The position numbers were made by a program, and so were the translations under genes. A DNA stretch of 8,611 bases, from the NCBI GenBank assembly GCA_035764445.1, contig DASTZF010000309.1, forward strand, positions 1 through 8,611. Reading direction: 5' to 3'. Shown here piece by piece: positions 1 to 6,143 of the stretch (positions are counted from its first letter, which is position 1; every line of letters starts with the position of its first letter). Below the pieces are notes generated by a model. That model did no database searches. It saw only the letters and a list, made by a program, of their open reading frames with translations, and was not told where the DNA came from. This DNA is from JAEUPI01 sp035764445. GTDB taxonomy: Bacteria > Pseudomonadota > Gammaproteobacteria > Burkholderiales > Burkholderiaceae_C.

Positions 1-681
1 CATCGCGGCGCCGAGCGTGTACACCGCGCCCAGGCGCGCCTGCACCGACATGCCGATCGCCATCACGCGCAGCCGGTTGTCGCGTAGCGCCTGCAGCGAC
101 GCGCCGAGCGGCGCGTGCACGATGCGGCGCGCGATCAGGAAGCAGATGAACAGCACCACCAGCGAATAGACCGATGCCACGCGGCCGCTCAAGTCGAACT
201 CGAAGCGGCCGAGCAGCGACCCGATCACCAGGCCCTGCATGCCGTCGATGCCGCCGGTGATGTTGTCGAACTTGTTGGCGAGCTCCAGCAGCACCAGCGC
301 GATGCCCATCGTGACCATCAGCCGCGTGAGGTCGGTGCCGCGCACGATCATCGGGCTGGTGAGCGCGCCCAGCAGCGCGGCGGCCGCGGTGCCCACCGCG
401 AGACCGACCAGCGGATCGGGCATCACGTGCTTGGCGAACAGCGCCGCGCCGTACGCGCCGGCGCCGAAGTAGGCCGCATGGCCGAGCGACACGATGCCGG
501 CATAGCCAAGGATCAGGTCGAGCGACAGCGCGAACAGCGCGAGGATCGCCACCTCGTTGATCAGCGGCGCGTACTTGCCGAGCACCAGCGGCGCCGCCGC
601 GATCGCGAGCCACGCCGCGATCTCCCACCAGCGCCAACGCGACGGCGCGAGCAAACGAGAAGCGATCGACGCGGTGGTCAT
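1..681 (-). CDS. livM: LivM-type ABC transporter permease (C-terminus cut by window edge)
   Basis: Second inner-membrane permease of a branched-chain amino acid-type (HAAT family) ABC importer, pairing with the LivH-type permease upstream. The 227 codons in the window are mostly hydrophobic. They contain the family signature GYAGIVSLGHAAYFGAGAY at about residues 60-78, and the cytoplasmic loop LQALRDNRLRVMAIGMSV near the end, which contacts the ATPase. Family members usually run 300-350 residues, so roughly the last third lies beyond position 1. The ATG at 681 overlaps the livH stop as ATGA (678-681), with AGGGGG a few bases upstream, which fixes the start and implies translational coupling. 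ATPase genes (livG/livF type) would be expected next but are outside the window. Family assignment is secure. The substrate is not readable from the permease; its position downstream of vanAB suggests an aromatic acid rather than leucine/valine. Confidence 0.93.
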   Translation of the reverse strand, partial: MTTASIASRLLAPSRWRWWEIAAWLAIAAAPLVLGKYAPLINEVAILALFALSLDLILGYAGIVSLGHAAYFGAGAYGAALFAKHVMPDPLVGLAVGTAAAALLGALTSPMIVRGTDLTRLMVTMGIALVLLELANKFDNITGGIDGMQGLVIGSLLGRFEFDLSGRVASVYSLVVLFICFLIARRIVHAPLGASLQALRDNRLRVMAIGMSVQARLGAVYTLGAAM

Positions 682-1550
682 CGCGCCCCCTGCCGCGAGA
701 ACAGTCCCTGCGGACGCCACAGCAGGATCGCGATCATCAGCACGTAGACGATGAACGCGCCGAGTTTGGGCACGTAGTACTTGCCCATCACGTCGGCGAT
801 GCCGAGCACCAGCGCCGCCACCAGCGGGCCGGTGATCGAGCTGGTGCCGCCGACCGCGCAGACGATCAGGAAATACACCATGAACTTGAGCGGAAACGTC
901 GGGTCGAGGCCGAGGATGTCGGCACCGAGCGCACCGCCGAGGCCCGCGAGACCCGAGCCCACGGCGAAGGTCATCAGGAACACGCGGTTCACCGGAATGC
1001 CCAGCCCGGCCGCGACGCGCGGATCGTCGACCGCCGCGCGCAAGCGGCTGCCGAAGCGCGTGCGCGACAGGATGGCCTGCAGCCCGATCGCGAGCGCGAC
1101 ACACACCGCGATGATGAACAGGCGATACGCGCCCATGCCGAGCTGCCACGCGCCGTCGCCGACCTCGAAGCGCGCGCGCAGCCACGCCGGCAGCTGCACC
1201 GTCTGCGGCGACGAGCCCACGAGGTAGTCGATGGTGGCCACCGCCATGAAGGTGAGGCCGATCGAGAACAGCACCTGGTCGAGGTGTGGCTTGCCGTACA
1301 TCGGCCGGTACAGCGTGCGCTCGAAGAGCGCGCCGGCAACGGCGGTGACGATGAAGGCCACCGGCAGGCAGGCCAGGAACGGCCAGCCTTCGCGCTGCAT
1401 CAGCACGATCAGGATGTAGCCGCCGGCCATCGCGAAGGCGCCGTGCGCCAGGTTGATGAAGTTCATCAACCCCATCGTCACCGCCAGCCCGAGGGCCAGG
1501 ATGAACAGCAGCATCCCATAGGCGACGCCGTCGAACAGCAGGGTCAGCAT
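678..1550 (-). CDS. livH: LivH-type ABC transporter permease
   Basis: Inner-membrane permease of a branched-chain amino acid-type ABC importer, 290 residues, the usual family length. It shows the N-terminal hydrophobic segment and signature NFINLAHGAFAMAGGY (about residues 30-45), the ATPase-contacting loop RLRAAVDDPRVAAGLGI (about 169-185), and the C-terminal motif VGGTSSITGPLVAALVLG (about 233-250). It ends in WRPQGLF, typical of the family. The start at 1550 matches the usual N-terminus MLTLLFDGVAYGM; no strong Shine-Dalgarno is visible just upstream. It lies 81 nt after the SBP gene, with a hairpin in that gap, and overlaps livM by 4 nt. It should form a heterodimeric channel with LivM. 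Function as a permease is well supported; the transported compound is inferred only from the vanillate-gene context. Confidence 0.94.
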   Translation of the reverse strand: MLTLLFDGVAYGMLLFILALGLAVTMGLMNFINLAHGAFAMAGGYILIVLMQREGWPFLACLPVAFIVTAVAGALFERTLYRPMYGKPHLDQVLFSIGLTFMAVATIDYLVGSSPQTVQLPAWLRARFEVGDGAWQLGMGAYRLFIIAVCVALAIGLQAILSRTRFGSRLRAAVDDPRVAAGLGIPVNRVFLMTFAVGSGLAGLGGALGADILGLDPTFPLKFMVYFLIVCAVGGTSSITGPLVAALVLGIADVMGKYYVPKLGAFIVYVLMIAILLWRPQGLFSRQGAR

Positions 1551-1570
1551 CGGTCAAGCGACAGGCAGGC

Positions 1571-1610
1571 CACAAACAAAGAGCCGGCTGCAAACCACAC
1601 CAGCCGGCTC
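1571..1610 (-). terminator. Intercistronic hairpin with T-rich tail between SBP gene and livH
   Basis: A perfect 10-bp inverted repeat, GAGCCGGCTG at 1581-1590 and CAGCCGGCTC at 1601-1610, encloses a 10-nt loop. On the transcribed minus strand it is followed directly by TTTGTTTGT (1580-1572), the layout of an intrinsic terminator with an interrupted U-tract. It starts about 20 nt past the SBP stop codon. Because livH and livM lie downstream in the same direction, it more likely acts as a partial terminator or as an mRNA-stabilising hairpin that keeps SBP transcript above permease transcript, a pattern common in ABC importer operons. The effect is inferred; the structure is directly visible. 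Confidence 0.6.
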
Positions 1611-1631
1611 GACGACAAGCTGAGGTCCGGA

Positions 1632-2798
1632 TTATTTGAGTTTGCCGGGATCCTTGACGGCTTTCAGCACATCGAACTCCACGTTCCACAGCTGGCCGTC
1701 CTTGCGTTCGACCTTGCGGATGTAGATGTCCTGCACGATGTCGCGCGTCTGCGCGTCGATCAACACCTGCCCGCGGGGGCTCTCGAACAGCTGGCCCTTC
1801 ATTGCGGTGAGCAGCGCTTCTCCTCCTTGACCCTTGGTGGCATTGAGCGCGCTGTAGATCACGCGCATGCCGTCGTAGCCGCCCACCGCCATGAAGTTCG
1901 GCCTGAACTTGTTGGCCGCCTGGAAGGCTTCGACGAATTTCTTGTTGGCCGCCGAATTGTGCGCGGCCGAATAGTGGTGCGAGTTGACGACGCCGAGCGC
2001 GACGTCGCCCATGTCGTTGAGCTGGTCGTCGTCGGTCACGTCGCCGGTGGCGATCAGCTTGATGCCGGCCTTGTCGAGACCGCGCTCGCCGAACTGCTTC
2101 ATGAACTGCGCGCCCTGCCCCGACGGCAGGAACACGAACAGCGCATCGGGCTGCAGGTCGCGCACCTTCTGCAGCACCGGAGCGAAGTCGGGGCTGCGCA
2201 GCGGCGTGCGCAGCTTCTCGAGCACCTGGCCGCCATTGAGCGTGAAGCGGTCGGCGAAGAACTTCTCGGCGTCGAAGCCAGGGCCAAAGTCGGCCACCAG
2301 CGAGACCGCCTTCTTGATGCCGTTCTTGGTGGCCCACTCGGCGATCGGCACGGTGGCCTGCGGCAGCGTGAAGCTGGTGCGCACGATGAACGGCGACGCC
2401 TCGGTGATGGCCGAGGTGCCGGCTGCCATCACCACCATCGGCGTCTTGCTCTGGGTGGCGATCGGCGCGGTGGCCATCGCCGCCGGCGTGACGCCGAAGC
2501 CGGCCAGCACCGCGACCTTGTCGTTGACCACCAGCTCCTGCGCCAGCCGGCGCGAGGTGTCGGGCACCGCCGCGTCGTCCTTGATGATCACCTCGACCGT
2601 CTTGCCGCCCGCCTTGTTGCCGTTCTGCGCCTGCCACAGCTTGACCGCGGCTTCGATCTGGCGGCCGGTGGACGCCTGCTGCCCGGTCATCGGCAAGATC
2701 AGGCCGATCTTCACCGTGTCGCTCTGCGCGTGGGCGAACGGCATCGCCGCCAGGGCCACACACCACGACAGCAGGTGGCGCCGATGCAGGGGGGTCAT
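1632..2798 (-). CDS. Periplasmic solute-binding protein of branched-chain amino acid-type ABC importer
   Basis: A 388-residue type I periplasmic binding protein (Peripla_BP_6 family, LivJ/LivK-like) that would deliver ligand to the LivH/LivM permeases. The ATG at 2798 is preceded at 8 nt by GGAG (2807-2810); an open frame extends to 3050 but lacks a ribosome binding site and signal sequence. Residues 1-24 form a signal peptide (basic HRRH, hydrophobic core, AHA before Gln25). RRHLL resembles a twin-arginine motif, though a Sec signal is equally possible. The mature protein opens with VKIGLILPMTG, the standard first strand, and carries AAGTSAIT at about 125-132 in the region that contacts ligand carboxylates in LIV-binding proteins. 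It lies 154 nt downstream of vanB in the same direction. Related SBPs such as CouP bind aromatic acids, so vanillate or another lignin monomer is a reasonable guess, but the sequence does not prove the ligand. Confidence 0.92.
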   Translation of the reverse strand: MTPLHRRHLLSWCVALAAMPFAHAQSDTVKIGLILPMTGQQASTGRQIEAAVKLWQAQNGNKAGGKTVEVIIKDDAAVPDTSRRLAQELVVNDKVAVLAGFGVTPAAMATAPIATQSKTPMVVMAAGTSAITEASPFIVRTSFTLPQATVPIAEWATKNGIKKAVSLVADFGPGFDAEKFFADRFTLNGGQVLEKLRTPLRSPDFAPVLQKVRDLQPDALFVFLPSGQGAQFMKQFGERGLDKAGIKLIATGDVTDDDQLNDMGDVALGVVNSHHYSAAHNSAANKKFVEAFQAANKFRPNFMAVGGYDGMRVIYSALNATKGQGGEALLTAMKGQLFESPRGQVLIDAQTRDIVQDIYIRKVERKDGQLWNVEFDVLKAVKDPGKLK

Positions 2799-2952
2799 GG
2801 TGATGTCTCCAACGAAAGCACGATCTTGTCGGTGCGCGGATTCTGGTCGCGCCAGGGCCGCTGCGCGAGGGCCGCGGGACACTAGCAGATATTCCAACTC
2901 GGCATGTTGGTAGTCACCCGATACGCGAGTTTCGGCATCGCAGCAGCCTCTT
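2799..2952 (-). other. vanB-SBP intergenic region
   Basis: This 154-nt gap between vanB and the SBP gene holds no convincing gene. It has a relatively AT-rich core around 2884-2912, unlike the surrounding GC-rich sequence, and a short inverted repeat CCAAC-N7-GTTGG at 2894-2910. It has no copy of the VanR operator palindrome. No promoter with good -35/-10 elements could be assigned and no terminator is evident after vanB. The gap is long enough for a separate promoter or operator for the transporter genes, so co-transcription with vanAB is possible but not certain. Confidence 0.35.
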
Positions 2953-3933
2953 TCAGAGGTCGAGCACCAGCCGCTGCGACTTGGCGCGCGAGCAGCATGG
3001 CAGGAACTGGTCGCCGGCGGCTTGCTCGTCGGGCAGCAGGTACTGGTCACGGTGGTCTGGCGTGCCGCCGATCACCCGCGTCAGGCAGGTGCCGCACACG
3101 CCCTGCTCGCACGAGCTGGGGACCACCACGCCAGCGTCGGCCAGCGCGGCCAGCACGCTGCGGTCGGCCGGCACCGCGATCACGCGCCCCGAGCTGGCCA
3201 GCTGCACCTCGAACGCGCCATCACCGACGCGTGGCCGTACGTCGGCACTGAAGAACTCGTAGTGGATCCGCCCCTCGTCCCAGCCGCCACCGCGCGCGGC
3301 GGCGAGCGCTGCATCCATGAAGCCGGTAGGGCCACAAACGTACAGGTGTGTGAGCACGCTCTGGCGCGCCAGCACGGCGGCGATGTCGAGCCGCTGGCCG
3401 GCGTCGCCGTCGTCGAAATGAAACGCCACCCGGGCCGCGAAACGCGAGCCGCTGATGCGCTCGAAGAACGCGGTGCGCGCGCGGCTGCGCGTCGCGTAGT
3501 GCAGCTCGAAGTCGGCACCGACCGTCGCCAGCCGCTCGGCCATGCACAGGATCGGCGTGATACCGATGCCGCCGGCCAGCAGCAGATGCCGCGGCGCGTG
3601 ATGGGCCAGCGCGAAATGGTTCTTCGGCGGGCTGATCTGCAGCTCGCTGCCTTCGTGCACCTGCTCGTGCATCGCGCGCGAGCCGCCACGCGAGGTGGCA
3701 TCGCGCAGCACGCCGATCAGGTAGCGGTGGCTTTCGGCAGGGTCGCTGCACAGCGAATACTGGCGCGTCAGGCCGCCGGGCCCATTCACGTCGATGTGCA
3801 CGTCGACGTGCGAACCGGCCGAGAACGACGGCAACGCCGTGCCGTCGACGCCGGCGAGCTCGAAGCTGCAGATGTCGTCGGCCTCGACTGTCTTGCGCAC
3901 AACTCGCACGCGCAGCACCGATGGCGCGTTCAT
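2953..3933 (-). CDS. vanB: Vanillate O-demethylase reductase subunit VanB (FMN, 2Fe-2S)
   Basis: Electron-transfer partner of VanA, moving electrons from NAD(P)H through flavin and a 2Fe-2S centre to the Rieske oxygenase. The 326 residues follow the phthalate dioxygenase reductase order. A flavin domain has RQYSL at 57-61. A pyridine-nucleotide domain has GGIGITP at 121-127 and CGPTGFM at 200-206. A C-terminal plant-type ferredoxin has Cys275, Cys280, Cys283 and Cys313 (C-x4-C-x2-C-x29-C), the full ligand set. The ATG at 3933 is chosen over a TTG one codon upstream; neither has a strong Shine-Dalgarno. It follows vanA by 37 nt, and a 12-codon mini-frame bridges that gap. FMN rather than FAD is inferred from the family. 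The pairing with a clear VanA makes this assignment firm. Confidence 0.93.
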   Translation of the reverse strand: MNAPSVLRVRVVRKTVEADDICSFELAGVDGTALPSFSAGSHVDVHIDVNGPGGLTRQYSLCSDPAESHRYLIGVLRDATSRGGSRAMHEQVHEGSELQISPPKNHFALAHHAPRHLLLAGGIGITPILCMAERLATVGADFELHYATRSRARTAFFERISGSRFAARVAFHFDDGDAGQRLDIAAVLARQSVLTHLYVCGPTGFMDAALAAARGGGWDEGRIHYEFFSADVRPRVGDGAFEVQLASSGRVIAVPADRSVLAALADAGVVVPSSCEQGVCGTCLTRVIGGTPDHRDQYLLPDEQAAGDQFLPCCSRAKSQRLVLDL

Positions 3934-3970
3934 CAAGCCGCCGGTGCGCGAATGGAGGTCGCGGCCATCG

Positions 3971-5017
3971 TCAGGCCGCCACGGCGCCGGAGGCGCGCTC
4001 GGAGGCGACCAGGCGCTCGATCACCTTGCGCGCCTGCACACCGCCGGCGTCGATGTTGAGCTTGAGCAGGTCACGTCGCGGCCAGACCGAGTGGTTGGCC
4101 TGCTGGCGCTCGAGGACCTCAAGGTCCTCGGCGAAGATCTTGCCCTGCCCGTCGCGGATCTGCGCGGTCAGCGCGCGGTCGTCGGCGCGGAAGTTGCGTG
4201 CCATGCCCCAGAAGTACCACATCGACGTGGCGGTCTCCGGGGTGATGAAGTCGACCACGATGCTGTACACCTTCTTGTCCTTCGGCGCCTCGTAGCCGCC
4301 GTGGCCGGCGAGCGCGACGCCGACCTCGATCATCACGTGGCTCGGCGGGCTGAAGCGGCAGATCTGCCAGCGGTCCACCGGCTGGTCGTCGGGCAGGCCA
4401 TGCGCGCGCATCGCCATCTTCCAGAACGGCGGCGCCGCGATGTTGCTCATGAAGCGACTGGTCATCGCGCTGTCGCCGTCGACGCTGGTCTTGCACGGTG
4501 TCTCGTCGATCTCGGGCTGGCCGATGCTGCCCGCGTGCACGTAGGTCTCGTGCGTGAGGTCCATCAGGTTGTCGATCATCAGCCGGTAGTCGGCCTCGAT
4601 GTGATAGAGCCCGCCGCCGAAGGCCCACTCGGGATGATCGGCCCAGTGCAGGTGCGGCAGCGCCTCGATGCTGGCCAGCGCCGCGTCGCCCGGCCACACC
4701 CAGACGAAGCCGTGCTTCTCGATCACCGGATAGGTGCGGATCGACGGGAAGCCGCGCACGCGCTGACCTGGCATCGCGATCGCCTTGCCATCGCAGCCCA
4801 TCTCGAGGCCGTGATAGCCGCACACCAGCTTGCCCTCGATCACACGGCCGAGCGACAGCGGCGCGCCGCGGTGCGGGCACCAGTCCTCGAGTGCCGCCGC
4901 CTGCCCGTCGACACCGCGGTAAAACACGATGCGCTCGCCGCACACCGTGCGCCCGAGCGGCTTGTCGTCGATCTCACTGGGCGTGCACGCCACGTACCAG
5001 GCGTTCATCGGATACAT
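3971..5017 (-). CDS. vanA: Vanillate O-demethylase oxygenase subunit VanA (Rieske)
   Basis: Rieske non-haem iron monooxygenase that O-demethylates vanillate to protocatechuate and formaldehyde, using electrons from VanB; cytoplasmic. It has 348 residues, the usual VanA length. The Rieske centre is Cys47-x-His49 and Cys66-x2-His69 (CPH-x16-C-x2-H). The mononuclear iron site is in NLMDLTHETYVH, with His156 and His161, Asp153 as the probable bridge to the Rieske centre, and Asp298 in IFAEDLE as the probable third ligand. Long stretches such as WYVACTPSEI, HRGAPLSLG and FGGGLYHIEADYRLM look like characterised VanA proteins from memory. The start at 5017 has GGAGAG (5026-5031) 8 nt upstream; the open frame continues to 5053 through the operator, but that extension is not expected to be translated. 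A related demethylase substrate such as syringate or veratrate cannot be excluded. Confidence 0.95.
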   Translation of the reverse strand: MYPMNAWYVACTPSEIDDKPLGRTVCGERIVFYRGVDGQAAALEDWCPHRGAPLSLGRVIEGKLVCGYHGLEMGCDGKAIAMPGQRVRGFPSIRTYPVIEKHGFVWVWPGDAALASIEALPHLHWADHPEWAFGGGLYHIEADYRLMIDNLMDLTHETYVHAGSIGQPEIDETPCKTSVDGDSAMTSRFMSNIAAPPFWKMAMRAHGLPDDQPVDRWQICRFSPPSHVMIEVGVALAGHGGYEAPKDKKVYSIVVDFITPETATSMWYFWGMARNFRADDRALTAQIRDGQGKIFAEDLEVLERQQANHSVWPRRDLLKLNIDAGGVQARKVIERLVASERASGAVAA

Positions 5018-5042
5018 CGGGGTTTCTCTCCGGCAATGCCAA

Positions 5043-5054
5043 ATTGGATCCAAT
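5043..5054. promoter_or_regulatory. VanR operator O1 (vanA side)
   Basis: Perfect 12-bp palindrome ATTGGATCCAAT, 25 bp upstream of the vanA start codon. It equals the operator described for Caulobacter crescentus VanR at its vanAB promoter. It sits immediately downstream of the candidate vanA -10 box and overlaps it by two bases, covering the expected transcription start, so bound VanR would block RNA polymerase. A VanR homologue is encoded next to it on the other strand. Vanillate release of the repressor is inferred from the Caulobacter system. Confidence 0.85.
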
Positions 5055-5082
5055 CATCGCAAGAAAAGCGCGACAATGGCAA
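5053..5082 (-). promoter_or_regulatory. Candidate sigma-70 promoter of vanA
   Basis: On the minus strand TTGCCA (5082-5077, five of six matches to TTGACA) is followed after 18 bp by GATGAT (5058-5053, four of six matches to TATAAT). Transcription would start near 5046, inside operator O1, giving a leader of about 30 nt that contains the GGAGAG ribosome binding site. The fit between promoter, operator and start codon supports the call, but no transcript end is known. Confidence 0.55.
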
Positions 5083-5108
5083 GTCATGCCCAGGAAGTGA
5101 GGTCGACA

Positions 5109-5120
5109 ATTGGATCCCAT
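5109..5120. promoter_or_regulatory. VanR operator O2 overlapping the vanR start codon
   Basis: ATTGGATCCCAT matches O1 at 11 of 12 positions and lies 66 bp from it, centre to centre. The TTG at 5110-5112 within the site is also the apparent start codon of vanR, so the operator encodes the first residues Met-Asp-Pro. Binding here would place a roadblock on vanR transcription and, with O1, bracket the divergent promoters. Autoregulation is inferred from its position. Confidence 0.7.
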
Positions 5121-5862
5121 CGGGACTTCCGCACCGAGCGTGGTCGCCACGCTGCGCCAGCTGATCCTCGAAGGCCGCTACCCGCCGGGCACGCGGCTGG
5201 CGGAGATTCCGGTCGCCGAGGCGCTCGGCGTCTCGCGCACGCCGGTGCGGCTGGCGTTCCGCACGCTGAGCCAGGAGGGCCTGCTGCACCGCGTGGGCAA
5301 GCGCGGGCTGGAGGTGCGCGCATTCACCGAGACCGACGTGCTGTGCGCGGTCGAGGTGCGCGGCGTGCTCGAGGGGCTGGCCGCGCGGCGGCTGGCCGAA
5401 GGCGGCGTGCCGCCGCAGTTGCTCGCCGAGTTGCAGCGCTGCCTCGACGATGGCGAGCAGGTGCTGGCGGCGGGGCGCCTGTCGGCGCGCGACGTCGACC
5501 GCTGGTCGGCGCTGAACCAGCGCTTCCACACCACGATCGTCGGGTCTTCGGGCAGCCGCGTGATCGCCGACGCGATCGCGCGCAACGACCACCTGCCGTT
5601 CGCTGCGGCCGATTCGATCACCATCGACAAGCGTGCCTTGCCCGCCGAATACCGCAAGCTGCAACTGGCGCAGCTGCAGCACCGGCTGGTCGTCGAAGCG
5701 CTGCAGCGCGGCGAATCGGCGCGCGCCGAGACGCTGATGCGCGAGCACGCCTACATCGGCCTTCGCTACGCGACGCTGTTCGGGCTCGAGACACCGCCGC
5801 TGCCGCCCGCGCGCAGCGGGGCTGTCGCTGCGACGACAGCGCACCGCCGCGACGCGGCGTAG
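5110..5862 (+). CDS. vanR: VanR, GntR/FadR-family repressor of the van genes
   Basis: Transcriptional repressor expected to bind ATTGGATCCAAT and release it when vanillate is present. It has 250 residues. The N-terminal winged helix-turn-helix is at about 10-70, with the recognition region ALGVSRTPVRLAFRTL (38-53) and the wing around GKRGLEVR. A helical FCD effector domain spans about 75-225; its usual metal/ligand positions correspond to Asn136, His140, His191 and His213. Asn replaces the common Asp at the first, as I recall also for Caulobacter VanR. The motif VEVRGVLEGLAARRLAE (81-97) also recalls that protein. The start is TTG at 5110, with GAGG 7 nt upstream (5099-5102); no ATG precedes the DNA-binding domain in frame. 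Divergence from vanA and the two shared operators fix its role. The Ala/Pro/Arg-rich tail after 225 is unconserved in appearance, and a 7-bp hairpin (5821-5840) lies within its codons. Confidence 0.92.
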   Translation: MDPIGTSAPSVVATLRQLILEGRYPPGTRLAEIPVAEALGVSRTPVRLAFRTLSQEGLLHRVGKRGLEVRAFTETDVLCAVEVRGVLEGLAARRLAEGGVPPQLLAELQRCLDDGEQVLAAGRLSARDVDRWSALNQRFHTTIVGSSGSRVIADAIARNDHLPFAAADSITIDKRALPAEYRKLQLAQLQHRLVVEALQRGESARAETLMREHAYIGLRYATLFGLETPPLPPARSGAVAATTAHRRDAA

Positions 5863-5892
5863 ACTGCCGTCACCGGTGCCGCTGGTGCCGGT

Positions 5893-6045
5893 GCGTTCTC
5901 AGGGCGGGGTGGAATTCCCCACCGGCGGTAAAGGCGTGCAGTCCCGGCGCCCAAGCCCGCGAGCGCCCGTGGTGTCGAACCGCGGGGTCAGCAGATCTGG
6001 TGCGATTCCAGGGCCGACGGTCACAGTCCGGATGAAAGAGAGCGC
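5893..6045 (+). ncRNA. FMN riboswitch (RFN element)
   Basis: Cis-acting RNA aptamer that binds flavin mononucleotide and lowers expression of the downstream flavin gene. The conserved blocks are present in order: TTCTCAGGGCGGGGTG (5896-5911), CCCCACCGGCGGTAAA (5917-5932), AGCCCGCGAGCGC (5954-5966), GGTCAGCAGATCTGGTG (5986-6002), TTCCAGGGCCGACGGTCA (6006-6023), and AGTCCGGATGAAAGAGA (6025-6041). The closing stem P1 pairs 5893-5900 with 6038-6045 over eight pairs with one G-U. It lies between vanR and ribH2; a TAGACT at 5860-5865 could be the -10 box of the ribH2 transcript, with no clear -35. Ligand and fold are certain from the conserved sequence; the mode of control is treated in the next entry. 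Confidence 0.97.
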
Positions 6046-6095
6046 GACACTGCGCCAGGCCGCGCGTGCATGCGCGTGCGCCGGCGTGGTTCGTG

Positions 6096-6143
6096 CGCCC
6101 TGATTCAGGTAGCCAAGCTCTATTGGAGTTCACCGTGAATCAG
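6096..6143 (+). promoter_or_regulatory. Putative expression platform of the FMN riboswitch (RBS-sequestering hairpin)
   Basis: A hairpin can form over the ribH2 start. CTGATTCA (6100-6107) pairs perfectly with TGAATCAG (6136-6143). After a bulged G, GGT (6108-6110) pairs with ACC (6132-6134), and AGCTC (6116-6120) pairs with GAGTT (6126-6130). This buries the Shine-Dalgarno GGAG (6125-6128) and two bases of the GTG start. Overlapping it, CGCCCTGA (6096-6103) is exactly complementary to TCAGGGCG (5899-5906) at the 5' edge of the aptamer, a pairing that would open both P1 and the hairpin. This fits translational OFF-switching by FMN. It is found by eye and has no energy calculation. Confidence 0.5.

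Noticed and set aside
1284..2885. A 533-codon open frame on the plus strand opposite the SBP gene and the start of livH
   Set aside because: It runs antisense to two well-recognised genes and across their intergenic hairpin. Its translation is rich in His, Arg, Gln and Ala with no domain, as expected from the complementary strand of GC-rich genes.
2799..3050. Upstream extension of the SBP frame (84 extra codons)
   Set aside because: It would overlap the vanB coding end, lacks a ribosome binding site and would bury a clear signal peptide; the ATG at 2798 with GGAG is far better.
4111..4130. Perfect 9-bp inverted repeat with a 2-nt spacer (CGAGGACCT / AGGTCCTCG)
   Set aside because: It lies within vanA codons for Glu-Asp-Leu-Glu-Val-Leu-Glu, including the probable iron ligand Asp298. 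The repeating peptide and high-GC codon choice explain the symmetry, and no regulatory role fits mid-gene.
3022..5164. Long plus-strand open frames opposite vanB and vanA (345 and 456 codons)
   Set aside because: Shadows of the recognised vanAB genes: low-complexity Arg/Ala/His composition and no conserved motif. The second also runs through the operator region into vanR.
5821..5840. Inverted repeat GCTGTCG-N6-CGACAGC near the end of vanR, considered as its terminator
   Set aside because: It ends 20 nt before the vanR stop codon and no T-run follows, so an intrinsic terminator is not supported.
5005..5844. A 279-codon minus-strand frame opposite vanR
   Set aside because: It covers vanR and both operators in antisense, has no recognisable domain and competes with a clear GntR-family protein.
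6066..6134. Upstream ATG at 6066 as the ribH2 start
   Set aside because: It falls in the GC-rich leader just after the FMN aptamer with no Shine-Dalgarno and adds 23 residues not typical of RibH2; the GTG at 6135 has GGAG at proper spacing.
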